Positions 1-10,568 of a stretch of 64,000 nucleotides of DNA are shown in pieces; position 1 is the stretch's first letter, and each line of letters starts with the position of its first letter. The translations under genes and the position numbers were made by a program. This DNA comes from Guillardia theta CCMP2712 (lineage: Eukaryota > Cryptophyceae > Pyrenomonadales > Geminigeraceae). Below the pieces are notes generated by a model, which saw nothing but the letters and a program-made list of their open reading frames with translations, was not told where the DNA came from and made no database searches. The stretch lies in NCBI RefSeq assembly GCF_000315625.1, contig NW_005434574.1:203949-267948 (forward strand), given 5' to 3'.

Positions 1-45
<45 letters not shown>

Positions 46-114
46 ATGATGATGATGGTGGTGATGGTGATGATGATGTTTTGTTGTTGTTGATGGTGAT
101 GATGATGGTGGTGA
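1..114. repeat. ATG/GTG trinucleotide microsatellite
   Basis: Uninterrupted ATG repeats at the window edge grade into ATGGTG and TTG variants. It is non-coding in any convincing sense, although it is open in several frames. The same repeat family recurs at 3.8, 43.6, 45.1, 46.4 and 53.3 kb, mostly inside introns. Confidence 0.9.
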
Positions 115-429
115 TGGTGGTGGTGGTAATAGTGATGATCATAAAGAATTCCTGATCTAAGTTACAGTCGACGATGACGCAATGCCCGATGTTGACGATC
201 CGTTGAAACATCTCAAGGTATATTCGAATCGTCTTCAAACACGACCGTTATTGATGAAATCATTTATTTTGCACACTTTGTACCATATTTGCGGACGTTT
301 TCTTCAATTTTGGTGTTAGAATGATTCTTACTAATCGTAAACCGCAGCCAGCTCAATTTTCGTTCAATGCCCAAGAGGTTTTCTGCCCTCGGTCTCACCT
401 GAACTCTGTTGAATGTTGCTCGGTAACAG

Positions 430-2684
430 GCACAGGAAGAGCTGAGAAGGAGGAGAGCGGAAGAGGCAAAAAGGCTGAAAGAAGCCGAGATGGCCAAGCA
501 GCAACAGAAGAAGAAGAGGCGAGGAGCATGGAAGATCGCTGGGACTGCTTGTCTGGTATCAAAATTTTCGAAGGAGAATGGAACATAGAGAGCAAACCCG
601 ATGACATGTGCTTGCATGCAGGCGTGGGATTGGTTTCAAGGGCGATCGCAGAATGTCTATGACTTCACTACTCTTCGAAACAGGAAGTTTGGATACGTTG
701 TCCAGCTCTACGACCTCACTCCCACGGGATGGTTTTCATTTTCTCGCATGACAGAAACGAGGGTTGTCTTGACTTGTGTTGAGCTGACAATCTCTTGTGC
801 TGATAGAGATGCTTTTGAAGGTTGTATATACGTGCTTCTGCAACGGCGTTACAGAATCGAGAGGATCTGAATTCTGGGGAGAGAGTCTGGTGAAGAGCCT
901 TCTGAACATGACCATGATACAGGTGATGTAAAACAATGTATGAGAAAGAAACATTGCATGACCGCACTGACTTCATCTCTGTTCATCTCATGCTAATGAA
1001 TGTGAATGAATGAATGATGTCTGCACGCAGAATCGGACGTTGCCCTTCAAAGCCAACGATGACGGGCAGGGAATCATCTTTCGCTTTAGCAACTGGCATG
1101 GGAGGGTGAGAATCTAAAGTTTCTCTGTTCACAGTGTATTGTTATGGTTGTTCTTTCCTTTCCTCCTCCTCTCCCTTCTCATTCTCTCTTTTAATTGCTC
1201 TCCTCAATCCTCCTTTGCTCTCATCTCTCTTCTATTTCCTCCCCCTCCTCCATTTGCTCTCTGTCCCCTCCCTTCTTTCCTCTCCTTCCTCGTCTCCTTC
1301 CTCGTCTTCAGCCTCGTCTTCAGCGCCTCGTCCTCAGCCTCTGACTCTTCTTCCAGGTGAAAGGAAGCTTCGTTCTCATCCGGCACTACAAGCGCACTGA
1401 CGAAGTCAAGATTGACTCCTCTGCTCCATTCCTCTGCTGACGTTTCGATCTCAAGGAGTTGTATCTCACACCGGAAGGGTTCGTCTTCATCGGTCAATCG
1501 ATGCGAGATAAGACTCTTACCATCTTCGGGAAGAGTGTGGACGCCTATATCTCAGAGGAGGACGAGGATGCTGATCCTATTCATGCTGTTTGGGTCCAGG
1601 GACCAGGGTATCTCTTCCTCCTGTCTGCTCTTGTACTGCCTCCCCCTGTCTACAGCGTCGTCCTCTCGCTTCCTTCCTTCCGTTCTCTCTCCCCTCTTCT
1701 CTTCCTCCCAGCTCCATCTCTCCCTTCTCCTGCTCTCCTGCTCTCCTGCTCCCCCATCCTTCCCTCCTCTGCTGAGGTGCAAGCAGGAGACCAAAATTCA
1801 TAAAGCCCAAGAGGGCGAAGGCTCTTCTCAAGGAGCAGCAGGACCTGTTTCGGTAAATCTCCATCGCTGGTGGTGGTTGTGCTGTGATGGTGCTGGTGCT
1901 TGTGCTTGTGCTTGTGCTTGTGCTGGTGCTGGTGCTGGTGGTGCTGGTGCTGGTGAAGGTGCTGGTGGTGCTAGTGATGGTGGAGGTGCTGGTGGAGGTG
2001 CTACTGTTGCTGCTCAATTCCAACAGGCAAGGAGATCTCGACTGGCTTTTCGTCGCCCACAACGCGAAACTTCGAGACGAGAAGCGAGACAAAGAGATCG
2101 ACGAGTCATCGGAATCCATGCCTCGTGAACCTTTCAAGTTCGTTTCACACTCCTCCTGTCCTGTCCTCTTTCATTCCTTTTCTCACCTCTCCTCTTCCAC
2201 TCTCCTCTCCTCTCCTTTCTTCTCCTCTCCCCCCCCTCCTGTCTTCTTCTCTCCTCTCGTTTTCTGCTCTCTTTTCGCATTATGTCGTCTCCTCTCCCCC
2301 CGGCCTCTCCTACCTAATCTATTATTCTCTTCTTCTATATTCTCTCCTCCTCTTATCCTAAGCTCTTTTCTTCCCCGCCATGATGTCCTATCATCTACAC
2401 AACTACCTACCATCCTCTCATTCATTCCTCCTTCCTTCTCCTGTCTATATCCTCGCCTCTGCCTCTGCCTCTGTCCTGTCCCGTCTCATCCCGTCCCATC
2501 TTTTGTTCTTTCTCACTGTCTCCCATGACATTCACTCTAGATGGCCGTCTGACCCTCAAGAGGATGTGTTTGGAGCTGCCAATCAGGAGGAGGAGGAGGC
2601 AGCATCTATGGACCAGATGGTAAGCAGGGACTAGATGATGTTGAGCCCTGACAGGATGTGCTAGTTGTACGAGAATGGCAATGA
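430..2684 (+). CDS. Unknown protein, multi-exon, 5' end not found
   Basis: Function is unknown. Exons I can join are 430-555 (basic coiled coil, AQEELRRRRAEEAKR), 622 to about 762, 1031-1105, 1357-1404, 1456-1607, 1787-1852, 2027-2137, 2541-2619 and a last one either reading through to TAG at 2634 or spliced to 2655-2684. An apparent in-frame TGA at 1438 falls in a 51-nt GT-AG intron (1405-1455), so it does not break the gene. Phases agree from 1031 to 2619; the join between about 762 and 1031 is open and may hold another small exon near 880-940. The product is hydrophilic, with a central part (FKANDDGQGIIFRFSNWHGR, then RHYKRTDE and LYLTPEGFVFIGQS) that looks like a compact beta-rich fold, and an acidic tail. 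I recognise no family, and the start codon is upstream of 430. Confidence 0.55.
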
Positions 2685-2960
2685 GCTTATGTGAGTTCAA
2701 TGGTGGTACACTGTCAAGAGAGCTGGGGGCTGGTGATTGGAGAAGCTCCTGATAGGCTCAGTTACTTCTGTATATAAACTAGAGATGATTTGAACGCCAT
2801 TCCCATCTCACCATCTAGGTCAGGTTGTACCTGACTCTTGTTGTCCTTCACCCTTTAATCTACAAAAGAATATCCAAGAAATACTTCTAATATTTACAGC
2901 AACTTCTGATTTCCTCCTATCCTCATCCTACCCCCCCCCCCCCCCACTCCTCTTCTGTCT

Positions 2961-3020
2961 CCTCTCCTCTCCTCTCCTCTCCTCTCCTCTCCTCTCCTCT
3001 CCTCTCCTCTCCTCTCCTTC
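2961..3020. repeat. CTCCT pentanucleotide repeat
   Basis: About twelve CTCCT units lie between the end of the + strand gene at 2.7 kb and the stop of the minus-strand RAP gene at 3035. A 14-base run of C precedes it near 2932. It is probably 3' flanking sequence for both convergent genes. Confidence 0.85.
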
Positions 3021-3034
3021 TCTTCTCCTCTCCG

Positions 3035-6000
3035 TCAGTCCAACTTTACGTACTCTGCTGAACCGCAGCTTGCTAACTTGGACAGGAGATATTCTGACGC
3101 CCCCAGCAGCTGCCCAGCCCGCTCCTCCTCCTCACCCCTCTTGGACAGGATGGACTCCCACTCCCAGTAAGGGATGCCGATCAAGTGATATCCTGCGAAA
3201 GTTCAGCACCAGCTCAAGTCCAGCAGGAGCTGAGAAGACCCAGAGCTGCTAGGTGTCGCCAACGGAGGAGCATAGCTGCCTTGAGTGTCTTCCTGTCTGC
3301 TAGGAAGCAGTTCCGATCGTGCACCTGCCCGTTCTAGTCAGTGCTCTTGCTCCTCCGTCCTCTCGCCCGCTCCCCTTCAACCCCAAAACCTCTTCCCTGC
3401 TCGCATTCTTCCTTCCTCGCCCATTGTTCAAGTTCCCTTGCACCCTCACCCTCCTCTCCTCCTTCCCCACCCCCTCCCTTGCCTCCTTCTCCCTTACTAT
3501 CACACGACCTACCTCCACGACGTACTGATCGCCAGGTTGCGACCCCTGAAGCAGAAGCACGTCCAGCCGATACCCGGATTCGACGTCAACTCTCCCTTCG
3601 ATACAGGGGATCCCTGCAGAAAGAGGGAGGGAGGAAGGTCAGATCGCTGAAAGGGGAGGAGAGGAGGAGTGTAGAGGAAGGATCGAAGAGAGACGAGGGC
3701 AGTGAGAGAAGAAAGGGAGTTGAGAACAGCAGGAGCGATGGAAGCAGCTGTAGTGAACAGATAAGTGGTTGTGATGATGATGATGATGATTTTGTTGTTG
3801 TTGATTTTGTTCTTGATCTTGTTCTTGATCTTGTTCTTGATGATGATGATGGTGATGATGATGATGGTCTTGAAAAGTATCCTCACCAGTGCGAGAAAAC
3901 GTCTCTGCAATTTGCTTCCTCAACCTTCACATGTCATAGTCAAGTCAAATACTCAAATACCCCACCCTTCCTCTCCTCTCCTCATCCTCCTTCCCTGCAT
4001 CCCCTCTAACATTCTCTCTTCTCGCCCGTGCTCAAGCTCACTTTGAAGGGCGCAGGTTCACTTTAAGGAAAGAGTTCTTTGCTCGCTCTTGCAATTCTGA
4101 AGTTTACATGTCAGAAGTTTTCAACACAAGTCAAATTCATCCTTCTTCACCCTGCCTCCCCTTGGTCATACTCTCATTTCTTCCTTGCTCGGCTCCTCCC
4201 CCTTCCTCGCTGCCGTTTCCTCCTACCCTCCTCGTCCTCTCCCTTTTCCTTTCTCTCCTTTTTCCTTTTCCTCTTCCTCGATCCACTCTCTTCCACACAC
4301 CTGATCGGACTACATGCATGTCGGGGTTATGTTCAATAACTCTCTTCAACTTTGGGTCCAGGGAGCAAGACAAGAAGAACTGCCGAGAAGCGATGAGAGG
4401 AGGATTGGACCGTTATCACTTCCACTCACGATATGCAGCAACGACAGGTCCATCTCTTGAAACTCGTTGATCAGCAGCTTGATTTCCCTCATAACCGACT
4501 CCTGACACTGTTGTAAGACAACCACCCAGCATGACCGACATGCAAGGTCGAGTACAATCAGCTCCACGTCTTCGATCCGGAGCACAGCGATACTCCAGCA
4601 AGTCATGCTCGTCATGCCTCCTCGTTTCCACATGTTGTAGCTTCTGCTCTTGTTCTCGCACCCGCGTTCTTTCAAGCTGCTCTGCAGGTTTCTGGTGATG
4701 TTTGCAAGACGATCGTGCGAGATTCGAGGTTGTAAGATGGCGGCAGACCACAGGAGGAGTACAGCGTCCTGCCTGTTGATGTCGATGCTGCAGGAGGAAG
4801 TCAGGGAGCGGAAGAGAAGGAGACGAGAGAAGGGAAGAGGAGTACTCAATGGGGAAGGAGGAGATGAGAGGAGACAGGGGGGAGGACGAAGGGGGAAGAG
4901 GAGACAAAGAGAGGTGGAGGTGAAAGTGGAGAGGGAAGGAAAAGGGAGTACAAGAAAGACGAGAGAAAGGAAGGGAGGAGGGAGGAGGGAGGAGGAAGGA
5001 GGAAGGAGGAGGGAATCTCAACAAGAGACAAGGAGGAACAATCCTCACCCTTCTGCTTTCCGAAGGAACATCTCAAGTTGCCCATGGGGCAGAGTTTCAG
5101 ACAAAGAGGTCATCCCCCATAGTAAGTTGGAGATGCTCGTGACTGAGAATTCGTCTACCGCAAACAATCAACCGGCATCTTAACAGTTAGATCCGACTTT
5201 ACCGATCTTCGAGAAGGCCGCCTGACAGATCTGCTGGCACGTGTCGTGCAGGATGCTTCTCACGTTGTTTGCATTCGAGATGGTCTGATTGTTGTGCTTG
5301 CTCTGGTCCAATCTCTCTTCATCACCTAGCGTCTGATTGGACAGCAAGACACGATTTTGCGGCTGCTGCTGTTCTACATCTATTTTCCTTGCTTCGATGC
5401 GATCATCGACAGGAGATGTTCTGTATAAGATGGCAATGGACCAAACGGTCTCAGATAGTTCTTGCGGACCAAAGTCTTGAACTCTGAAAACAACATCATC
5501 ATGGATCGCATTCCAGTACAGAGAAACGGGAAAAAATTCAAGAGGATAAAAGAACCAGAAGAACGAGAAGGAGAAAGAGAAGGAGAGCAATGGAGGAGGT
5601 GGTGGCCGCAAGACAAGGGCGAGAAGTAGAAGGAGGGCTGAAAGAGTTGCAGTGAAGATGGTGGTGGGACTGATAGGGGAGATGTGGAAACTTACATTGA
5701 CACAATCCGATGGCATACGATCTTGAGAAAAGTAGGAGAGATTTTGATCCGCAAGTTTGCAAGAGCCCAAAGAATGCATGCGACGTTATGAGCTGAGAGA
5801 GATTGGGAGATAAAGCTGATACAGGTCACATCAGTGAGAAAAAGAGACGAGGAGATGGAGGAAAGCACGCGAGGGAGTAGAGGATTGAAAGGAAGAGAAT
5901 GGGATGGGAGAAATGAAAAGAAAGCCGGAGGGATTGAGGCAAGGGGTAATGAAACTGGGTGGGAGAAGGAGCAAGCGAAAGAAGCAAGAAAGACGTTGGA

Positions 6001-7295
6001 GCGTAGGAAGGAAGGGAGGAAGCAAAGGAGGAGAACGAGGAGCAGGAGAGGAATGGAAGCGAGAAGAGGAGGAGAGGAGCACTAGGAGGAGACAAGCGAG
6101 AGGAGGAGAGGAGCAGTAGGAGGAGACAAGGGTCTACCTGATATGGGCCAGCAGCCTCGCAGCAAGAACAGGCGCCAGAGCCTTTCCAAGAATGGCGTGA
6201 GACCTACACATGCTTGTCAGGATCAAACTTGGGCCATAGAAGAACTCACCAGAGAAAGTCAGAGATGTCCTGAGCCTGAAACGCCTGCAGACCCGTGTGA
6301 TCTTCCGAACACTCTCCTTCCTTCAATCTCGTCTCTCCTCTCCTCCAGCCCCCAAGTCTCCAGCTGCAAACTCCTTCTCCTGTCCTGCCCCTCCCCGATG
6401 CTCTCCGAACTTTTTTCCGATGATTTGCCGCAAACCGCTGTATAAGCCTCTCCCTCCTCCCTTCCATGCCTTCATATCACCTAGTCCTCTTCCTCTTCCT
6501 CTTTGTCAGCCACAAATCCACATACCTGCACGCACGACAGAGCACGGGCAGACAAACGGATGTAAAGGAAGTCGTCGGGCTCGTTCTGCAGCAGCCCGTG
6601 CGACCAGAGAATGTCGGTCATGTCGCTACACACAAGTCAAGGTTGCCACGATCTTACAATAGCTGACAAGTTGAGCACCGTAAATTGAAACTTTCAATGT
6701 TGACAGCAGCCCGCTCGCTCAGTGCTAGGCAAAGATCCTACAAAGAAACTTTGAAAGGTGGAAAGAGAGGTAGGGAAAAGACAGAAGGGTATGACGCGAT
6801 GAGGAAAGTGATTTTGACATGATAGCTTGATCACATCAAGGAGATGAGAAACCGTGAAGGGAATTGGAAAATCCGGCAAATCTTCAGATGGGGCGAGCAT
6901 GCAAGCTCTTACCTTGTGCATCCTAACCGAGAGAAGAGCGAAGGAGACGAAGATCGACGATATTTCACTCGCATTCAACTCGTTGACGTTTTGGAGGAGA
7001 CCCTGGTTTAACTTACTTTCCCAGGATAACAGCAGAGCAACTCACTCTCGAGATCCCGTCGAGCTTGCCGGGTGGGAGTTTGAACTCAAATATCGCAATA
7101 GACCACAGGAGTCTGCAGAGATCTCTGCCTGTCAAGACATTGACGTCTTTCACTGTTCCTTCGAAAAGATCCTGCAGGAAAGCTCTGGAGACAAGAGACC
7201 CCTCCTCTCCGCCCTCTGATAGTTCGCAAAGAGAGATCGCCCATAAGATTGAACAACACTGGGATGCAGACAACAGCAACATGTCCTCGTGGACT
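3035..7295 (-). CDS. RAP-domain protein with OPR-like helical repeats
   Basis: The family binds organelle transcripts and supports their processing or translation, so a plastid or mitochondrial RNA role is inferred. Exons, high to low: 7295-7046, 7002-6913, 6737-6679, 6625-6526, 6284-6250, 6203-6138, 5792-5696, 5483-5203, 5142-5049, 4787-4430, 4379-4301, 4096-4042, 3613-3509, 3299-3240, 3192-3035. Repeats are marked by LLWSIAI, ILWSHGL, FLWSHAI, ILWALAN, TVWSIAI, LLWGMTS and LLWSAAI, each in an antiparallel-helix setting. The last three exons form a RAP domain (ESGYRLDVLLLQG, then TLKAAMLLRWRHLAALGY, then HLIGIPYWEWESI) ending at TGA 3035-3037. Phases agree through most of the chain. Two joins (6138 to 5792; 4042 to 3613) do not fit and probably hide a small exon each. 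The usual DGPSHF core of RAP is not visible. The start may be ATG 7282 or lie upstream. Confidence 0.82.
3772..3870. repeat. GAT/GTT microsatellite inside an intron
   Basis: GATGATGAT runs flank TTGTTCTTGATC repeats. It lies between exons 4096-4042 and 3613-3509 of the minus-strand RAP gene, so it is intronic. Open frames across it encode only poly-Met/Ile/His and are not genes. Confidence 0.8.
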
Positions 7296-7457
7296 CTGAG
7301 GAAAAAGCGTCAGAGATGCCAGCATGGCGGTATGAACGTCGAGGGTTCACTTGGAAAGCAGAAGCTTGATGATATCTGGGGGAGGCTGAACTCTGACGAT
7401 CGTCAACGATTCAAGGATGTCTACAACAACATGGTCAACAGTTTGAAAGAGCACGAT

Positions 7458-8496
7458 TCATAAAAGTTCATCAGAGTCAGAATCATGTTCGTAGTTGTCA
7501 TCATCATTGTCATCATCGTTCTGAGCAATCGCAACCACAGCTGCATTACATGCAAGGTTCTGACTTGAAACATCATCCTGCAAATTCGTCATGTCATATC
7601 AAATCCAAATCAAGTACCTTGTGAAGCCTTAGCTTCTCCCACATCTCCTCCAAGATGCGCGGAGAAAGATGACGATTGATGGACCCAGAAACTGTTGAAA
7701 GAGGTTCATTACATATCATAGTCTCCAAAGAAAAGCCTTCTCCTTTGACAACCTTGCAGAATACTTGAAAGCTCGTTGATGCTTATTTGTTCAGATTCTT
7801 GTAGAAGGCGCTTGCACAGCAAATCGAACACTTTATCTGTACAATCGATCAGAAAACCAAACAGTTATGTTGCAGGTTTGGACCTGCATTGTCCTTGGTC
7901 ACTTTGGGCATCTTCCTGGAAACAATATCCTTATCGTCTTCGCCAACAGTTTGCTGTGCAATCAGTCAACCACTGGCAAGCTTAAAAGCATCTACATTCT
8001 CAAAGTTGGTAACTGAATCCTTGTCCACGATCATTTGCTGAAGAAGAGAAAAGGCCGCTGGAACTTTCATCGCGTGAAACAAATTCAACTGTGACATCTC
8101 ACATGTCAATGCAATGTAAACGACAATGACTGGGCAAGAGGAGGAAGGAGGAGAGGATTACTTGCAAATCAGTCTAAGTAGGGGACACACAGAAGAAAAA
8201 CTAGAGTTCTGACGAAGCATGACAGAGAATGCAACAACTCAAAGGCTTTTACAACGGGAGAAGGTCAATGACGTAGGAGGTTCACCAAGGCATTGTTGTC
8301 CACAGACTGGTGAGATCTTGCCCTCGCCACCTGCTCAGACGTCGACTTGTCGATAATCTGAGAGAGAGGGGTCAGACAAAAGAGAGGAGCCTTCATGCCT
8401 ATCGGGCACATCACCTTGTCTGTGGAAGGTTCCTTCTCCTGTGCGATAAGAAAGACAGGCGCTCGCATCCTTTTCTTCACGGCATGCCTCCTACTG
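7458..8496 (-). CDS. Helical protein with acidic C-terminus, partial
   Basis: I do not recognise a named family. Exons, high to low, are 8496-8415, 8357-8273, 8129-7974, 7836-7753, 7691-7618 and 7577-7458, and phases agree across all six. The product is almost entirely amphipathic helix (LLCKRLLQESEQISINELSS; RILEEMWEKLRLHK), reminiscent of the repeats of the RAP gene directly downstream, and ends in a very acidic tail (NDDDNDDDNYEHDSDSDELL) at TGA 7458-7460. Upstream of 8496 further exon-like pieces run to about 8850 but I could not phase them, so the start is missing. It is only about 160 bp from the next exon on the same strand. It could be the N-terminal part of the RAP protein if the acidic exon has an internal donor, but none of its GT sites gives the right phase, so I treat it as separate. 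Confidence 0.6.
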
Positions 8497-8911
8497 CTAC
8501 ACGCGCGTCAGAAATTATTGGCTGTCCTCATCGGCAATCTGAACACATCTTGTTACTTACTGGTTGATGGATGGCCGCCGAAAATCTGCAGAGATGTTAC
8601 TAGAAGAAAGACAGCCAGATGTAACCATAAAGTAGGGGTTGAACAAACAGAAAAACCGAGATTAAATTACTTGTCGTCTTTTTCTTCTGCATCTTCACTA
8701 TGATAGTCTCATTGACAATCAACAAGACAGGATTTTCAGAGATGCTCCTCGACATGTCGAACAGACATGTAAATAATATGCTCACAGCACTTTTATGTCC
8801 CGACATGCAAAAGTTGCCCTCAACACGGCATCGTGCTACCAGGATCACAACCAAACATCTCACTTCGAAACTACTACAAGCCTGACTGCACACCATTCCC
8901 ACCTCCATCAT

Positions 8912-9290
8912 TGCCCTCTGCTCACCCCATTGCTTCTACAACCTTTTGTATCCACTACCTGGCTTGCCGCAACTTCCACACAAGATTTTACTTTCCTCCT
9001 TCTCTCCCGTCTCTTCCCTCCCCTCTCTTCTCTATCCGCTGTTCTCTCTCCTCTCTGCTCTCTCCTCTCTGCTCTCTCCTCCTCCACTTTCCCCTCTCTT
9101 CCCTCTTCCCTCTCCTCTCTCCTCTCTCCTCTCTCCTCCTCCGCTTTCCCCTCTCTTTCCTTCTCTTACCCGTGCTCATCGTGCGCACCGCTCTCCGAAA
9201 GAGCGGCAGCATTGAAGTTTGTTCAGCCTGCTTCTTCAATCCGACTGATTCTCGAGGTTGAAACCGATTCAATACCAATTGCGCTCGGGC
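8912..9290. other. Pyrimidine-rich stretch, no gene seen
   Basis: CTCTCTCCTCTCTGCTC runs dominate 8990-9170. Open frames here are low-complexity Ser/Pro/Leu and have no counterpart motifs. It may be an upstream region of the minus-strand gene ending at 7458. Confidence 0.5.
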
Positions 9291-9480
9291 TCGGAAACGC
9301 ACTGCGGCCCGGCCCCCCGCACACGGTGTCCCGGTCGCGCCGGGCGGCCGCGGGTCCGATCGGGCCGGGGGGGCGCGGCCCGGTCGGGCCCCGGGTCCGA
9401 GGGCCGGCCGCGGCGGCCGCGGCAGCGGTCAGTCCGATTCCGAGCCGCTCGGACACTGCAGTAAGCCTTTACCGTCAGGC
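9290..9480. repeat. GC-rich island 1
   Basis: Very GC-rich sequence built of GGCCCGG, GGGGCGCGG and CGGCCGCGG words. It is open in several frames only because stop codons are scarce. It is the first of about nine such islands in the window. Confidence 0.7.
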
Positions 9481-9481
9481 T

Positions 9482-9844
9482 CTACTCAAAGTTAAGTCAA
9501 AAATCAGTACGGTACTCTGTGACGGTACGACTGACAGTGAGGACAATCAGGAGACACGGTCGGTGTCAGGCTCAGTACTACTAAGGCTACTGCGGCCCGG
9601 CCAGCCGCCGCTTGTTCAGTGGACTCGACTCAGCCGCGTCAGTCCGGGACTCGAGGCTTGATCGCACCGCGGCAGCCCGGGCCGGGCTGTCGGAGCCGCC
9701 TACGGTGTACGGCGTACGGCCTGAGCCTAAAATAAGCCAATGACTCTGATCGGAGGTCATGCCAACTTGCAACGTGACACGGTCAAGCCTCCTCGACTCT
9801 CCTGATTGTCCTCGTACTGATTTTAACTTAACTTTGAGTAAAGA
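9482..9844. repeat. Inverted repeat upstream of kinase copy 1
   Basis: CTCAAAGTTAAGTC at about 9486 pairs with GACTTAACTTTGAG-like sequence at 9825-9838 (TTAACTTAACTTTGAGTA), and GAGGACAATCAGGAG at 9540-9554 pairs with CTCCTGATTGTCCTC at 9799-9813. The left arm carries about 30 extra bases. A third copy at 22614-22658 lies in the same orientation as the right arm, at the outer edge of the duplicated block around kinase copy 2. Confidence 0.75.
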
Positions 9845-10568
9845 CACCGTGGCACGGTTAGTGAGCCTCGGAGCCGCCTTAGTACCGGGTGTACGGCGTA
9901 CCGTCGGCCTGAGCCTCTAAAATAAGCCAGTGCCACTGAGCGGCCGCCCGATCGGTTGAGAACCGTTGAAAAAACTACTAGTCATATGACTGGCAGGTAA
10001 ATTTTACAAAGTTTTAGGCAGCCTCCGACTGTCACTAGAGTCACGGGCCCGCCTTGTTTTTACACTGCTGATGTAGAGGTAGAGACAAAATCTTTAGTCA
10101 TCCTCCTATCAGGTACCGGTCGTCGCGTTCTTGGATGACAGTGTATTTTAACTTTCGGGCATGAACTTGGATAGACTACCCACCCTTTTGTAGTTGAAGT
10201 GCTTTAAATCAGTGGGTGGGTGCGAAGTTGTCTCAACTTTTTCTCCGTTACATGGCGGTTAAAAAAGTCTGCTGGTTAACTTCAAAGAGAACTCGGACCC
10301 CCCAAGTGTACTGCATGACCACCCCTTTTAGGGGTCCTTTTCAGATCCTTAAGTTGCGCTACTAAACGCATTACTAAAGAAAAAATCTTTTACTTCAATC
10401 CAGTCCGACGCCAAGTAGAGCGTGTCGGAAGTAACAGCAAGTTGAAGATCAAAGTATGAACACAATCATCATCAACAACAAAGACAACATCTAGTACTAC
10501 TACACCAGGAAAGAACCTTCCTGCAAAAACAATACCTACACATGAAGCCAGCTGAAATCCAAGCGAAT

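Noticed and set aside
1134-1360. Ser/Leu/Phe-rich + frames
   Set aside because: Pyrimidine-rich intron between exons 1031-1105 and 1357-1404 of the first gene.
3039-3252. Apparent + strand exon reading SNFTYSAEPQLANLDRRY
   Set aside because: It is the complement of the RAP-domain exon on the minus strand, which has a family signature and phase support.
7065-7463. 132-codon + frame ending KDVYNNMVNSLKEHDS
   Set aside because: Largely opposite a well-supported OPR exon (7046-7295). The last 50 codons look protein-like, but no upstream + exon joins it; left undecided.
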